Below, piece by piece: positions 44,071 through 56,875 of a DNA stretch of 64,000 nucleotides. Source of the stretch: Nephrocerus scutellatus (taxonomy: Eukaryota; Arthropoda; Insecta; Diptera; Pipunculidae); contig OX352761.1 of assembly GCA_947095585.1 (NCBI GenBank), forward strand, positions 84,745,919 to 84,809,918, given 5' to 3'. Position numbers and translations under genes: made by a program. Positions within the stretch are counted from its first letter, which is position 1. Every line of letters begins with the position of its first letter. The notes below the pieces were generated by a model that was not told the origin of the DNA, searched no databases, and saw nothing but the letters and a program-made list of their open reading frames with translations.

Positions 44071-44672
44071 GCAAAATAATCAGGAAGACTTAAATTCGTC
44101 AAATCTTTCTAAACGCGTTGATAGTTGTGCAGCTATCTCCAGATAGAAAAGTTATAAACTTATAAATTATAAGGTATGTCGGAGGTCATGTCGTGATCTT
44201 CGAAAAGATTCGAAGAAGTGATGTCCTGCAATTTCAGCGTTCCCAACGATTCGGACATACTTCTACGAACTGCAAAAAGCCCAACAAAAAGCTAACCAAA
44301 AAATAAATCATATTGAACATTTTTTTAAATAGAGTATCGTTTGCCGACAAGGTCAGAAGTTCCATTGGCTCACAAATGGTTTCAAATTCTTTAAGCGAAA
44401 GTTTGGAGAATAAACTAAACAATTCGCGATCTTATTAGGAACCACTTCGCTCGGTCAGCCTCAATTGCAAACGACTTTATTTTGGGAGCATTTTAATTTA
44501 ATCCCAGGTACTTTAAAAATACATTGGAGAGTGGATATATACCACCTGAGAGCATTATTATTTAATAATAAGAAAAATAATTAGAAGAGATAAGATAGTA
44601 AGATTAATAAGATGAATCAATTACATTTTATGGTTCAAATCTACAATAATATCCGAACTGTCTGAACCGTTG
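44071..44672 (+). pseudogene. Jockey-like LINE deletion derivative, left copy
   Basis: Matches the copy at 60503-61541 from AAAATAATCAGGAAGACTT to the 3' end GAAAACACGAAAAACAAGTC, but jumps from the ORF1 region (AAACTAAACAATT, about 44420) to the 3' region (CGCGATCTTATTAGGAACCA), losing several hundred bases present in the other copy. No functional ORF remains. Confidence 0.7.
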
Positions 44673-45460
44673 AAAACACGAAAAACAAGTCAACTCCTTT
44701 GCTGCAGTCCCTTCGTTCTCGGTTCACAAAATGTCCCACACATGTAGTGCTTTTAGCAGATGGTACCACCTCCATAACTTCAATAGTCCGGTGGTAAGCA
44801 GTAATCCTACATTGCCCACACTAATGACGGCGAAAAGTAGTTTCACTGGTGTCATCATTTATAGAAAGCACCGACCTACGCTGACTTGCGTATTATGTGT
44901 GTAATCAGATTTGGCTATAGAACCTGGCCTCCCGCAAAAAGTTTCTCCTCCGGTCTCTATTTGGAGCCGATGTCATCCAGTTTGGCATCTCTAAACTCTG
45001 GTCGTCCTGGTCTACGTCATCCTTCCAGCGTAGGCTTGGCTAGCCTCGCTGTTGTGTCGTGGGATTAATAATAATAATATTCGGCACGACAGACCGTTGC
45101 GGTCCAAGGCCTAGCTTCTTGTGACCATTTTTTTCGAGGGACCAATGTTGGATCTTCTGGTCGCAGACGTGGCAACCATGTACTTTGTGTTGCTCTTATT
45201 TATGTACAGCCCCAGATTTTGTACTGCCGCTCGATTTGGAATACTTCCTGTACAGTTTTTGGTTTTACCAACGCCAGGTTGAATAGGACGCAGGCCAATT
45301 CATCCTCTTGTCGAAGCCCGTTATAGATATTTAATGGGCTTGATAGTGATCCGAATATTTTTATATCATGACATTGGTCATGGTCAACCTACATAATCGT
45401 GTCAGTTTATTTGGGATGCCGAATTTTCTCATGGCATTATAAAGTTCTACTATGGCAATG
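44673..45460 (-). pseudogene. RTE-like LINE, 3' part of RT and C-terminus
   Basis: Minus strand. Near 45310-45260 it reads NGLRQEDELACVLFNLAL, matching the RT motif GLRQGD-LS-LLFN-AL. Near 45010-44900, across frame changes, it reads a GRP-rich C-terminal end with NRDRRRNFLREARF. I take it as the downstream part of the LINE whose endonuclease is at 59694-60490 and whose RT N-terminus is at 47060-47647. Confidence 0.6.
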
Positions 45461-46470
45461 CTGATAAGATCCTGCTTGTTTGGACTAGTAACTACCTTTC
45501 TGACCGTTCAATCCAGGTTGTATTGGACGGTTTTAAATCCAGTGTTCACCGCATAAAGGCCGGTGTTCCCCAAGGCTCTGTTTTGTCTCCGAAACTCTTT
45601 CTTATTTTTATTAATGATCTCCTATTCGCTACTTCTAATCTAATTCATTCTTTCGCTTATGATTGCACTCTTAGTTTTTCATATGTTTCTTCGTCCCAAG
45701 TAGAACTTGAACAACAATGTATGTTAAGCACGTTAAATTCCTATCTTGACAGTATAACAAGATTAAGGACTACACAATAGAGTACAATTTAACGCTTCCA
45801 AAACCCAATGCTGTCTTCTGTCGTCTAAGCGTAATTAAAACCACGAAACCTCTATCCATGAATGCATCCTGTATCAAAGAAACTGAAAAACCGCAATACT
45901 TGGTATGTGCGTCAACAACAAGCTTGGTTGGAATGACCACATATTCGCCATCGGTAAGAATGTTTCACTCCCTCAGACCTGGCTAATATTTACAATGCAT
46001 ATATAAGTCCTAAACTTGAATACCTGTAGTGTCTGGGCAGGTGCTCTTAAGACCAAATTGCATCTACTCGACAGAATTCAGAACCGCGCGATAAAACTTA
46101 TTGGTAACGTAAATATCGCGAAAACAATCGAATCGGTTGAACACCGTAAGAATGTTTCCTGCTTTTCACTGTTTTATCGCTTTTTTCATAATAGGTGTTC
46201 AAAAGAAATATCCAGATGCATCCCGCCCATCCTCCAACCCAACCGAAATACCCGTGCCTAAACTCCAGCTCACGGGTTTACCATTAGGCCTAATTTCGGA
46301 CGTACCAACCAATTCAGAGATTTCTTCTTTAGCCGCACAATATTTATGTGGAATGAATTGCCCGACTCTGTGTATCCGTATTTCTATGATCTACAATCAT
46401 TTAACACACATATGCATATACATTTCACCTTTTCCCCACAATACTTTCCAAACGCCCACGCTGTGGTAAG
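45461..46470 (+). pseudogene. CR1-like LINE reverse transcriptase fragment B
   Basis: Starts within the RT thumb-proximal region (SNYLSDRSIQVVLDGF), followed by KAGVPQGSVLSPKLFLIFIND, then SFAYDCTLSFSY where the active site FADDT is expected (the second catalytic Asp position is altered), and later NRAIKLIGN, SVEHRKNVSCFSLFYRFF and MWNELPDSVYP from the C-terminal domain. Frameshifts near 45770-46020 and 46260. It is truncated at the 5' side, as is usual for LINE copies, and lies inside the RTE-like LINE. Confidence 0.8.
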
Positions 46471-46801
46471 CATTATAAGGGTGAAAACCCCTGTGTACAT
46501 TAAAAAAATTGAGGTGTGGGCACAACACGACTTTCTTTTACGGACGGAACCGGAATCTTCAGTAAATGTATACTCAATTTTTTTTTCAAATTTATTAAAC
46601 TCATCTGGCATCATTTATGTAAAAAGCATAAATATAAATTTTCATTCCGATAAGTTCAGCCGTCTGGGCTGTATAGTGGACACTCGCTTTTTCTGACTCA
46701 GGAGATACGGTAATGGGTAGATCTGCAAAAATGCTGAGTTAGAAAATGTTCATGATTACTATACATACTTCCTTTTACTATGTAAAAGAAAGTAATAAAT
46801 A

Positions 46802-47043
46802 AAGCAACCCATAAAAATTAAAATTTTTCATGTAAATTCTCTAATCGCAGATACAGATGTGTATGAATGTGTATAAAATTTGAAGAAAATCGGTTTAATG
46901 TTTAAAAAGTGTTGGCACCGAAAATACACGTGTGTGCAAAATTTCAATAAAATCGGGATTTGGGAAGTGGGTTAAAAATTGATCGCAAAATTCCATGACA
47001 CACAGTCACACATATGGGCACGCGAAGTTAATATAGAGAATTT
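46802..47043 (+). repeat. Unnamed dispersed repeat family, copy 9 (short)
   Basis: GCAACCCATAAAAATTAAAA to GCGAAGTTAATATAGAGAAT in only 242 bp, with two units. Shows the minimal form with both ends. Confidence 0.85.
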
Positions 47044-47059
47044 AATAAAAAAATGCTAT

Positions 47060-47647
47060 CATGGGCGGCATTGAAGGCATTAAAAAGGTGGTATAGTTAG
47101 TTTTGAAACTCTAGACATTTTTCGATCATCTGCCAAAAGGTGAAACTCTGATCAGTTGTTGTTTTGCCTAGGATTACTAGCGTATGGTGCCATCCTGTCT
47201 TGAATGATAGAGGAGAAAATCTTATAAGCGGTACTCAACAACGTTATACCACGATAATTGCGGCATGTTGTTATATCTCCCTTCTTATGTATGGGGCACA
47301 GAATGCCTCTTCGCCAGTCTACTGGCATCGCTTTTTCTCTTACACCTGCACTATTATTTCATGAATTGCTCGGTGTAGTGCGGGACCTCCAGATTTAACC
47401 AGCTCCGCTGGGATATCATCTGATCGGCCTTATTGTTTTAAATAAGATTTATCGCTTTGCTTACTTCGTCTGTGCTTGTTGGGGGCGTGCCCGCGTTCTA
47501 TGAGATTGTTGCATTGCTCGGTACGCAACATTCTTACGTTCAGTCGCTAGCTTACATTCGTCATCAACCAGTCGTTCCGATCTCTCTGAATACTGCTTAA
47601 GATGAAGTCAGCAGTACTAACGACAGTATTCTTAAGGCGTGTCATAA
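47060..47647 (-). pseudogene. RTE-like LINE, RT N-terminal part
   Basis: Minus strand, several frames: [52 protein letters not shown] and [13 protein letters not shown]. These are the ordered motifs of the RT fingers in RTE-like elements. The upstream end stops where the gypsy LTR begins (47648). Confidence 0.75.
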
Positions 47648-47763
47648 TGTAACATTAGAAATAGGAAAAAAATGGGAAATGTGCGTAGCACATGTTTGGA
47701 AAGTGAAGGATATTATGAAATGTGCGTTGCACATGTCTAAAGGAGTTGTGTGTGGTCACAACA
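47648..47763 (-). repeat. Gypsy 3' LTR remnant
   Basis: About 116 bp matching the 5' LTR from 59693 downward, with a 15-bp gap. On the minus strand it starts TGTTGTGACCACACACAACT directly after the purine tract GGGGGGAGGAG (47764-47774), the expected polypurine primer. The match fades at 47648, so the LTR is probably truncated here. Confidence 0.75.
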
Positions 47764-48097
47764 CTCCTCCCCCCTTAGAATACGAAAGACGCGCGACGTT
47801 AGGAGAGAAGACTTTCGGCATATGGCATGTAGGAGTCAATGAACGATGAATGGAGTTTATACAATTTATTTAACCAACTTTTTTTTTGTCTAGTATGTCT
47901 ATATTGCAATATATGTTTTTTTTTGCTGGACATTATTTACTTATTTATTTATTTATAATCTGATTAAGATGATAATAATGATAATAATATAATTATATAT
48001 TTTTTGTAATTGCTAAGAAATGATTGTTTGTATATGTATTTTATTTTAATATATATAAATGATTACAATATGATATTTTGAGCATTTTATTTTTTAT

Positions 48098-48420
48098 TTA
48101 CTTTTTTATGCGTTTTCTGTTACATTTTCTCCTGCGAGACTTCTTCAACTTCTTTACCGAGACTTTTATTTTCAAGTATTTCTTTATTACATGTATTAAT
48201 ATGCAAATTAGGCATATGGCAATGAGGGTAGAGGTCGAAATATATAAAGTTTCATGTTTTATTGTTACAAACGATTTATCTTTTCTTACTAAATCTTTGA
48301 CGTTAATACTGAATTTATCCAAATTTTACTTTTCAACATGTATTATATGGGATGAGATTTGGGATAGGTTACTGGGGATATCAATTTTTTCAATTACGGG
48401 TATGGTCCGGAAATAATAGA
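48098..48420 (-). pseudogene. Possible gypsy envelope C-terminal remnant
   Basis: Lies between the integrase stop (48474) and the 3' LTR, where errantiviruses have env. It encodes a hydrophobic segment (about 48200-48260 on the minus strand, TLIAICLICILIHVI) followed by a basic tail, as in a membrane anchor. The upstream ectodomain part is missing. Assigned by position and topology only. Confidence 0.4.
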
Positions 48421-48473
48421 GAAAAGAGGATTCCGCTGTCTGATAATTTTATTGTGTGTGTCATGTTTAGTGT

Positions 48474-49480
48474 TTATGTATTTGTGTGCGCTTGTGTGTA
48501 TAGTTTAATTAAGTTATTGTGTATGACTTTTTCCTTCCTACCGATTTTAACTCTAGAATTTTCAGGGGATAGAATTTCTACGATTTCGTAGGGTCCTTCG
48601 AAGATGGGAGTAAGTTTTTTGTTAACCCTATTTTTTATTTCAAGTAGAACTTTGTCTCCTACGTTAAAGTTAGTTTCTTTACAGTTTTGATCGTAATAGG
48701 TTTTTGACTTTTCTTTCGCTTTTATTTGGTTATTGCGAATTATTTTATAGCCGGTTTGCATTTTTGCTTTTATCTCAGCGACATAATCATCGTAGTTGTA
48801 TGTAGGCTTCTGTTAAGAGTTGAGGGAATTGGTGCTTCGAATCCGTATAGGGCTTCAAATGGACTGTAATTTGTGCTTGAATGTGGGGTGGTATTATAGC
48901 AAAATATCGCATAATCCATATACTGATCCCAATTTGCTTGATCTTTACTTGCATAATTTCTTAGATAGTCTCTTAAAGTTCTATGCGATCTTTCGAGTGA
49001 GCCATTTGACTGAGGATGGTATGGGATAGTTTGTATTTTTTGAATCTTTAGTGTTTTGCAAATTTTTTGGAATAGTTCACTTGTGAAATTCGTTCCTTGA
49101 TCCGTAAGTATTGTTTGTGGTATTCCAAAGGTGCAAACTATTTTCTTTATCAGTGCATCAGCCACCGTTCTGGCTTCTTGGTTGGGTATAGCTATTGCTT
49201 GGACGAATTTCGTTAAATCATCCTGAAAAGTAAGTATATATTTGTTATTGTTTTCCGTAATTGGCAGTGGTCCACTATATCAAGAGCTATTCTTTCGAAT
49301 GGAACTTTCGCTGTTGTAGTGATGACCATAGGCATTTTGTTGCGTGTATATACTTCATTCTTCTGGCATAGTTCACAAGACATGATGTATTTCTTTATGT
49401 CTACGTACATATTTTTCCATTTGTACGCCTTTCTGATGCGCTTTAGTGTGCGTTTAACTTCTTGATGTTTTTAATCCTTC
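48474..49480 (-). pseudogene. Gypsy integrase, broken
   Basis: The HHCC zinc-binding end (CELCQKN near 49380), LDIVDH with the first catalytic Asp, LTDQGTNFTSELF with the second and SNGSLERSHRTLRDY with the Glu are visible. A C-terminal GDKVLLEIKNR and FEGPYEIVEI segment ends at 48474. Frameshifts near 49225-49165 and 48770-48760 split it. The part upstream of about 49480 is replaced by the LINE insertion. Confidence 0.85.
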
Positions 49481-52400
49481 AGTTCAGTTTTGTTGTGTTG
49501 AAAAGTTTACTATTTTGGTGTTTCTTTTTTTATTTTTTTTGCTTAACATCACAAAGAATTTTTCAAGAATACTTTTTGGATTCATACATGTTTGCTGATT
49601 TGGATAACTACGAAACGTGATCTTGGACAAGACCAACTCAGCTTGTTAAAGAAAGCTATCCACTTTCTTAACAAGATCAAATTGGACTTTTATACAAGTA
49701 TTTATTTAAGTTGAATTTTTTGGAAAGCCTATCGGCACACTGATTTTTCGTGACTCTTTCGTTTGTAAGGCCTGGTACTACAAGAGAATTCGTTGCGATT
49801 TTCTGTTGGGCTGTTGTCTTTTAAAAAAATCTTCTTTTTGTTGTAATTTTTAATTGTTTTTATTTTAATTTATTTAACATATTTTTTCGAGTATTTCGGT
49901 CTTTATACATTGTGAAATGAATACTTATTTTGAAATTCATTTCACTAATATTCGCGGCTTTAAGGGTAATTTTAACTCCATCGTAGCGCATCTTCACGCG
50001 AATAAACCTGCGGTTCTTAGTTTATGTGAAACGCAGGTTTCTTTTATGGGTACCCCTAATGATTTCCAATGTCCGGGGTATTCTCGTGTCGACTGTTTGG
50101 TTCCGCATCGAGGGGTTGTTCTCTTTATTAGAGATGATATCTGTTTTTCTGTTCCAAATATTAATGTTCCGAAATGTAATCCATCGTTTAATACGATATG
50201 GATTGAAATTTTAATAGCAAACCATTCAATGTATATTTGTTCCCTATATCGTAGTCCTAATTTGTCACCTGATGACACTATTATTGAATTTGATAATTTA
50301 TCGGAAACAATTGACAAGATTTACGAATTAATGTCCATAATGATTCTTGGTTGACATATTCGAATGGTAGAGATCGATCAGGTGAATCCGCAGAACTATT
50401 TTCAGATACCAATCTTCTAACACAACTCGTCGATAAGCCAACTAGATACCCCGATACAACTGGTCAATCACCTCACCTATTAGATTTATTTCTAACTTCT
50501 ATGCCAGATAAATATTCAATTGATTTATCTGCTCCATTAGGTCTTTCCGACCACGCTCTGGTATTAGCCAAATTTTCAATAACCCCAACCCTTGTAGACT
50601 CAACAAGTAAAAGGCTCTCTGGAACTTCAAAAATGCTAACTGGGAGCTCCTGAATCAATTTTTTAGCTCATTTGATTGGTCAACCTGCTTTACCAACAAT
50701 AATGCTGATGAAGCATCTCAACTGATCACGTCAACCATTCTGCTAGGAATGAAAAATTTCATTCCTTCCTCCTTAAGAAAAGCAATATTCGTAAGAATAA
50801 GTGGTTTAATGATAACTGCAGGTCAGCAGTCGCGAGTAAAAAATCAGCCCATTTGGACTACGTTAATTGCCCATCCGTAGAAAACCTTGTTAAGTTTAGA
50901 ATAGCCAGAAATAGAGCTAACGCTATAATTAACAGGTCCAAAATAATAAATGACTAAAAGATTCGAGATAGCATGCGGAAATTTTTAGTTTATGATTCAA
51001 ACATTAAAAGCTTTTGGACATTTGCAGCAATGGTTAAAAGAAACTTGGAGAAAAGACTTCTTCTGTTCCTACTTTATTCCATAATGGTATTCTTTATAAA
51101 ACTGATATTCAGAAATCCAATCTCTTATCTTCGCATTTTGCTAGTGCGTCAACCCTTCCATTTTCTAACCAAAGTCCACCAATTCTTCTGAATGTAGGCC
51201 TAGGTATGTCTTCAATTTATTTCCGTCGTCGGGTTGTTTCCAAAATTCTTAAAGAACTTACCCCAATAAAGCAACTGGACCCGACGGTATACCACCATTA
51301 TTATTGAAAAGATGTCATCATACTTTGGCTAATCCGCTTAGCAAATTGTTTCATCTCTCAATGAAGACAGGTGTTTTTCCGTCAATTTGGAAAATAGCTA
51401 ATATTCAACCCGTCCCGAAAAAAGGTGATAAGTCTGCACCTACTAACTACCGCCCTATTGCTCTGTTGTCAGTTTTGTCAAAAGTAATGGAATCTATCAT
51501 TAATTTCAAACTAATGAGCTATCTGGATTCGAATGCTCTTTTATCTGACGTACAGTACGGATTTCGAAAAAATCGATCTTCAGGTGAACTAATGACGTGC
51601 ATGACTCATTGTTGGGAGCGAAGCCTTGAAAATCTAGGCGAATCAAGCGTTGTGTCCTTGGATATTTCTAAGGCTTTCGATAGAGTTTGGCATGATTGTC
51701 CTATTAATAAGATTCGTGCGCTCAACTTACACCCCTCTCTCATTACATGGATTGAGGATTATTTATGGAACCGCAAAATAAAAGTGGTATTGAATGGTTT
51801 TTCCTCATCTTCCCATGAGATCAATGCTGGCGTTCCTCAAGGGTCATCCTTATCGCCAAAATTATTCTTAATATATATCAATGACTTGTTGTCTTCTACA
51901 ACATGTGATATCCACTCATTTGCTGATGATACGACGTTATCGGCTTCAATGGAGTTTGTTAGTCAAAAAGAATACAATTCTCGCTTGATTGGTTCGCGTG
52001 AATTAATGAATTCGACAATTCCTTCGAACATTCAAGTTATTCTTGATTGGGGAAGATCTAATAGGGTGGAATTTAACCCAAATAAATTCCAGTCTTGTCT
52101 TTTTTCTCAAAAGGCAATTCAACATTACGTAGCACCAGTAATTAATGGTGCCACTATTGCGAGATCAGTTTCACTAAAGATGTTAGGTTTGAAAGTTTCT
52201 AGTGAACTTTCCTGGAAGGAACATATTTATGAAATCTCAAAAAGAGCGAGCCAATGCTTGGGCTTTATAAGACGTTGTAACTTTTACTTCAGCCCCTCTG
52301 AAGTATTTAGATTATATAAATCTTATGTTAGACCAATTTTAGAATTTAATTCATTTCTTTGGGGTGGGGCTCCAAGATCTCATTTGGTTCATCTTGATGG

Positions 52401-53118
52401 AATTCAAAATAGAGTTATCCGTTTGATAAATGATGTAACCATTACTTCATCTCTTGATTCTTTGGAGCATAGACGTAATGTTGGAGCTTTATCTGTTTTC
52501 TACAAATTTTACAACGGTAGATGTTCTTTAGAAACCCGTTCTCTATTCCCAGGTCCTTTTGTCAGCAACGTTAACACTCGTTTGAGATTTGCCTTAAAAC
52601 CTTTCTCATGTAGAACCCAACACTTCAAATCGTCCTTTTATCCGAGAGTGAGTTCGATGTGGAATCAATTGGTCGACTCCGTATTTCCCGAATCTTATCA
52701 TTTGCAGGCCTTCAAAATAGCTGTCAACAACTTTCTGAAGGACGACCGTAGTGTTCATTAGAGGATACGATTATTTTATATAATAAAATTATTATTGAAT
52801 GTATATTTTTTGTATTATTTATAATATTTGTTGTTTATTTTGTAATATTTTCTTGGTCAAGGTTTTTTGTAGTTTTCCCTGACCATGATTCACTGATAAA
52901 AGTATTTGGACTCGCGTCGTTTTAGTTTCGTGTTCGTTTTTTCGTATTGCTTTTTTCAATGAATCAGAGATAATTCTGAGAAAATAATCTGAAACCGGCT
53001 ACAAACGTGAGGAATGTGATATATAATTTTAATAAAGGGCATAGCCCAACTTTTTGCCGTGACGAAAGTCATTCAGGGACTTATCCCTTGGCATTGAGTC
53101 CTTTAAAAAAAAAAAAAA
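49481..53118 (+). mobile_element. CR1-like LINE C, nested in the gypsy element
   Basis: Opposite strand to its host. About 430 bp of leader, one ORF2-like region and a 3' UTR ending in AATAAAGGGCATAGCCCAAC and an A13 tail (53106-53118). Gypsy RNase H coding stops at the tail and gypsy integrase begins at about 49480, with the intervening gypsy sequence lost. No ORF1 seen. Confidence 0.8.
49917..52761 (+). pseudogene. CR1-like LINE ORF2, endonuclease and reverse transcriptase
   Basis: Endonuclease start FEIHFTNIRGFKGNFNSI with ETQ, then a frameshift at about 50350 and LSDHALVLAKFS near 50545. The linker (50650-51290) is full of stops. From 51304 the RT is open for 485 codons: RPIALLSVLSKVME, YGFRKNRSSGELM, LDISKAFDRVWH (first Asp), AGVPQGSSLSPKLFLIYIND, SFADDTTL (catalytic pair, about 51920), and a C-terminal domain with SLEHRRNVGALSVFYKFY. 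It is the same group as fragments A and B. The exact clade (CR1, L2 or jockey side) is not settled by eye. Confidence 0.85.
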
Positions 53119-54470
53119 TTATCGTTTGAATCTCGCTGGGATAATACCGCGCCTATACCTTCGTTGCTAGCGTCGGAAGTGATATAAAAAGTTTTTGCAA
53201 AATTTGGGTAAATGAGTATGAACTATAGACTTCTTTAGTTTTCTAAAGGATTCGTCGCAAAAAGCGTCCCACTTGAAAGGTACGTCTTTACGAAGAAGTT
53301 TATTCAGCGGATTTGCAATTTGTGAATAATTTTTAATAAATTTTCGGTAATAGCCGGACAGACCGAGAAATGATTTTATTTGTTTTTGGATTTTAGGGAT
53401 TTCAATATCATTAATATTATAATATTATTTTCGTAAATCACAATGTCGTCAAGATATACCAAACACATAAAACCTTGCAATCCAGAGAGAACAACGTTCA
53501 TAAGTCTCTGGAATGTTGGTGGAGCATTTCGTAAACCAAACGGCATTCTGTTGAACTCGAAATGACCGTTGGTAGTACTAAACGCTGTTTTTTCTTTATC
53601 CTCTTCAGTAATCTCGATTTGGTGGAAACCATCCGCCAGATCTAACGTAGTAAAGTACTTGGAGTCTCCAAGTTGCCCAAGAATGTCTTCGATATTAGGG
53701 ATGTGGTATGCGCCTGGAATTGTAGCCTCACTTAATTTTCAGTAGTCTATTACGACTCTCCATTTTTGATGTCCTTTTTTGGGGACTACCAGGAGTGGCG
53801 CATTCCACGGGCTAGTACTAGGTCTAATTACGTCATCTTGCAGCATTTTATTAACTTGTTTTCTTATCTCCTGTTTGTGGATTTCTGCTAGGCGATATGG
53901 GCGTATGTTGGCTGGAGCAGTGTTTTCTGTCTTAATGGAATGCTTTATTCCTGATGTGGTAGTTAATTTGTCGCCTTCAATAAAGAATAAGTGATTAAAA
54001 TTTCTGCAGATTTCCTCTATGGATTGCTTTTCTTCTAGATTTAAGTGAATATGATTTAATTCTGCTTTAAGTTTTCCTAATCTTTCTTCGACTACTTGGT
54101 CGGTTGATGTCGAGTTTAGGTTATACACTGTGTAGTGGTCCATGTTTTCAGACTTAAGGCTTAAGTTTTTTATACTAACATCTTCGTTGTTGGTATTTAA
54201 AATGGATATGAATACGTAACCGTCTTTGGGTGCTGTTATCGTTGATGCCGAATACACGCGTGGAGCTATTTCCTGAGAAAAATATATTTGTTCTATTTTC
54301 TCTTTTATTGGTCCATATTTTACCCACTTTTCAGTTCTAGCTGGAATTGTTAAGGTCTTCCATTCGTTGCTGAAGTCTACTGTGAATTGTATGTTTTTGT
54401 AGTGGTATATAAATATATTGTCATTGTAATCCACTATCGCATTAAATTTTCTAAAAAAGTCTTCACCTAT
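53119..54470 (-). pseudogene. Gypsy reverse transcriptase and RNase H start
   Basis: From 54434 down: a linker, PYRLAEIHKQEIRKQVNKML, PWNAPLLVVPKKG, WRVVIDY and a stop at 53737-53739 in the RT; then AYHIPNIEDIL, TLDLADGFHQIE, GHFEFNRMPFGLRNAP and VYLDDI with the catalytic Asp pair near 53440. The RNase H begins ITSDASNEGIGAVLSQRD near 53180 and is cut at the LINE poly-A. Confidence 0.88.
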
Positions 54471-56875
54471 GATTCCATCTTGCGTAATAGGGAAGTTTTG
54501 TGGTACTATGTGAAAAGGATGTTTGAGATGTTCACCTGGTGTAATTTCGATGTTTAGTAGTATTGTACCCAGCGTTGACGTAGACGTTTTGCCTATACCT
54601 GTCAGTTCATTAACATTTTTTAAGTTTACCTCGGCATTTAGTTTTAATGTTCCGAGTTTTATTAAACTAATGCTGCCCCCGTATCGAGCAGCATAATATT
54701 AGATTTAGCCTTTGATTCCTGAGACTTTATCTTTAACTCGCTTTTAAAAGTAGATGCTCTGTTTATAGATGAGATATTGGTTATTTGTTTAGCTGAACTT
54801 GATTCAGTATCTAGATTTCTGATTAGAAATTGATGTAGCCTTCGGATTTGGCTTTGGCTTTGATTTTGATGGTGGTGTTCATTTAGCAAAATATTTTGTT
54901 TTATTGTTTGCTTTCGGACTTTTTCCGGATTTGAGTCTCTGTTAGGCATTCTATGGCCAGGAACTTTCTCAGACTTTGCATGTGGAATAGTTCGATTTAA
55001 ACTATCGGATTTATATTTTTGAGACAACTTGATTTGAATTTGATTTTGAGAATTGGTTTTTCGATTTTGATTTTGATTTTGATTTACGCACAAGGTTTGA
55101 TGTCTTTTACCTGACTCCGAGTGCTTGTCGGGCCAGGTCGCTGGGAGTTTCCCTGATTCGAATAGTTATTTTCGTTACCGGAGTTCCTATTGTTATTAAA
55201 AACTCTTTTTCGGCATTGGTCTATAGAGTGACCTTGGTTTCTACAGTACACCAATACCTCGCTTTGCGTCGTTTCGTTTTGCGTTTTTTCGAAGTTGCGT
55301 CGCTGCTGAATTAGTACTTATTTTCACTGTGCGTCGTTAGATTTTCGAAGTTGCGTTGTTTTGGGTTCGAGTCGTTAATTTTTTTTTTCGAAATTTTTTG
55401 AAATTTTCTTTTTATTTCTAATTGTGCCATGCCATCAAAACTGAAAATCAACACAATTTTAATACATACAGTTTTATTTTCACTTTGTTTTGCTAATTTT
55501 AGAGTTCAGTTTTAATTAGTGTGTTAAGTTTTTTTAAAAAGAGAACAATCAATTTTTATAAATTTTTACGGGTTGTTTCTGGTTAGCTTAAAGACTAATT
55601 TAGATATTCTCCGACGATATGATAAGGGAGAGAAGGCTGTGGAGATAGCAAAGGCTGTCGAGATGGGGATAAAATAAGAGAGGCTGCAAAATCTGCAACA
55701 TCATTAGATGCTAAAACGATGACCCGTACAAGGAGTGCTTTGATGATCAAAATCGAGTCCTTGCTTTCTATTTGGATTGAAAATCAAGTTGCGCAGAGAA
55801 TACCATTAAGTAAAATGGTAATTCAGACGAAAGTAAAAAGCTTATTTGATGACATAAAAAGTAAAGCAGTATCCAACGATAATGGTAGTGGTAGTAATAC
55901 AGACAAGAATGAAACATTTGAAGCTAGTCAGGGTTGGTTTGAGAGATTCAAGGTTCGAGTAAATCTGCACAGCATTGCTCTTAAAGGCGAAGCAGCTAGC
56001 GCTGATATAACTGCTGCAGAACGCTAGCCGACAGAGTTAAAAGCGTTAATTCATGACGGTGGCTATGATCCGAAACAAGTCTTTAATGTTGACGAGACTG
56101 GGTTATTTTGGAAACGTCTACCTAACAGAACTTTCATATCTAAAACAGAAAAATCTGCGCCAGGATATAAAGCTAGCAAAGATAGACTGACTCTTCTTCT
56201 TAGTGGTAATGCAAATGGTGATTTCATATTTAAACCATTTCTCATTTATCAATCAGAAAATCCAAGAGCTATGAAAGGTTGTTCAAAGAATCTGCTTCCT
56301 GTCCACTGGCGAGCAAAAAAAAAGCATGGATGACAGCATCATTATTTCAAAACTGGGTTTCAACTTGTGCTATTCCCGAAATTGAAGCTTATTGCAACAA
56401 GGAAAACTTAAACTTCAAGGCTTTGGTATACAATGCTCCTGGCCACCCAGTTTATGTTGATGAGTTGTCAGAAAACGTGAAATTTGTATTTTTGCCGCCT
56501 AATACGACATCAGTTATTCAGCCGATGGATCAGGGAGTAATATCGACTTTTAAATGTTATTACCTTCGACGAACATTTAAACTTCTTTTAAGTGAGACTG
56601 ATGGACAAGATAAGCCTACCATGCTAGAGTTTTGGAAAAAGTTCAACATTATGAAAGCCATAGAAATTATTTCCGATTCGTGGGAGGAGGTTAAACCATC
56701 TTGCATGAATGGTGTTTGGCGCAAAATATGGTCTGAATGTGTTCACAGAATATGCGCTGCAGAAGTTGATGGTACACCAGCTGTTCGTCATGAAATTTCT
56801 AATTTAGCTAGAGAGTCTAATTTTGAAGGTTGGAGGAGACTGACATAAATGAATTACTAACCTCGCACAACCAAG
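54417..56875. repeat. Large direct repeat, first copy (offset 7125)
   Basis: The sequence from 54417 recurs from 61542 to the window end (64000) at a constant offset of 7125 bp, with no indel and one substitution seen (56555 T, 63680 A). It covers the gypsy protease region and most of Tigger. If the repeat is tandem, its full unit is 54417-61541. Confidence 0.93.
54471..55248 (-). pseudogene. Gypsy Gag C-terminus and protease
   Basis: Minus strand from the left edge of Tigger. The Gag tail has a CRKR-type zinc knuckle end near 55215 and an Asn/Gln-rich basic stretch (NQNQNQNRKTNSQNQIQ). The protease has MLLDTGAA at about 54690, immediately followed by a frameshift stop. An IGEDFF segment near 54470 ends the domain. 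Duplicated exactly at 61596-62373. Confidence 0.8.
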
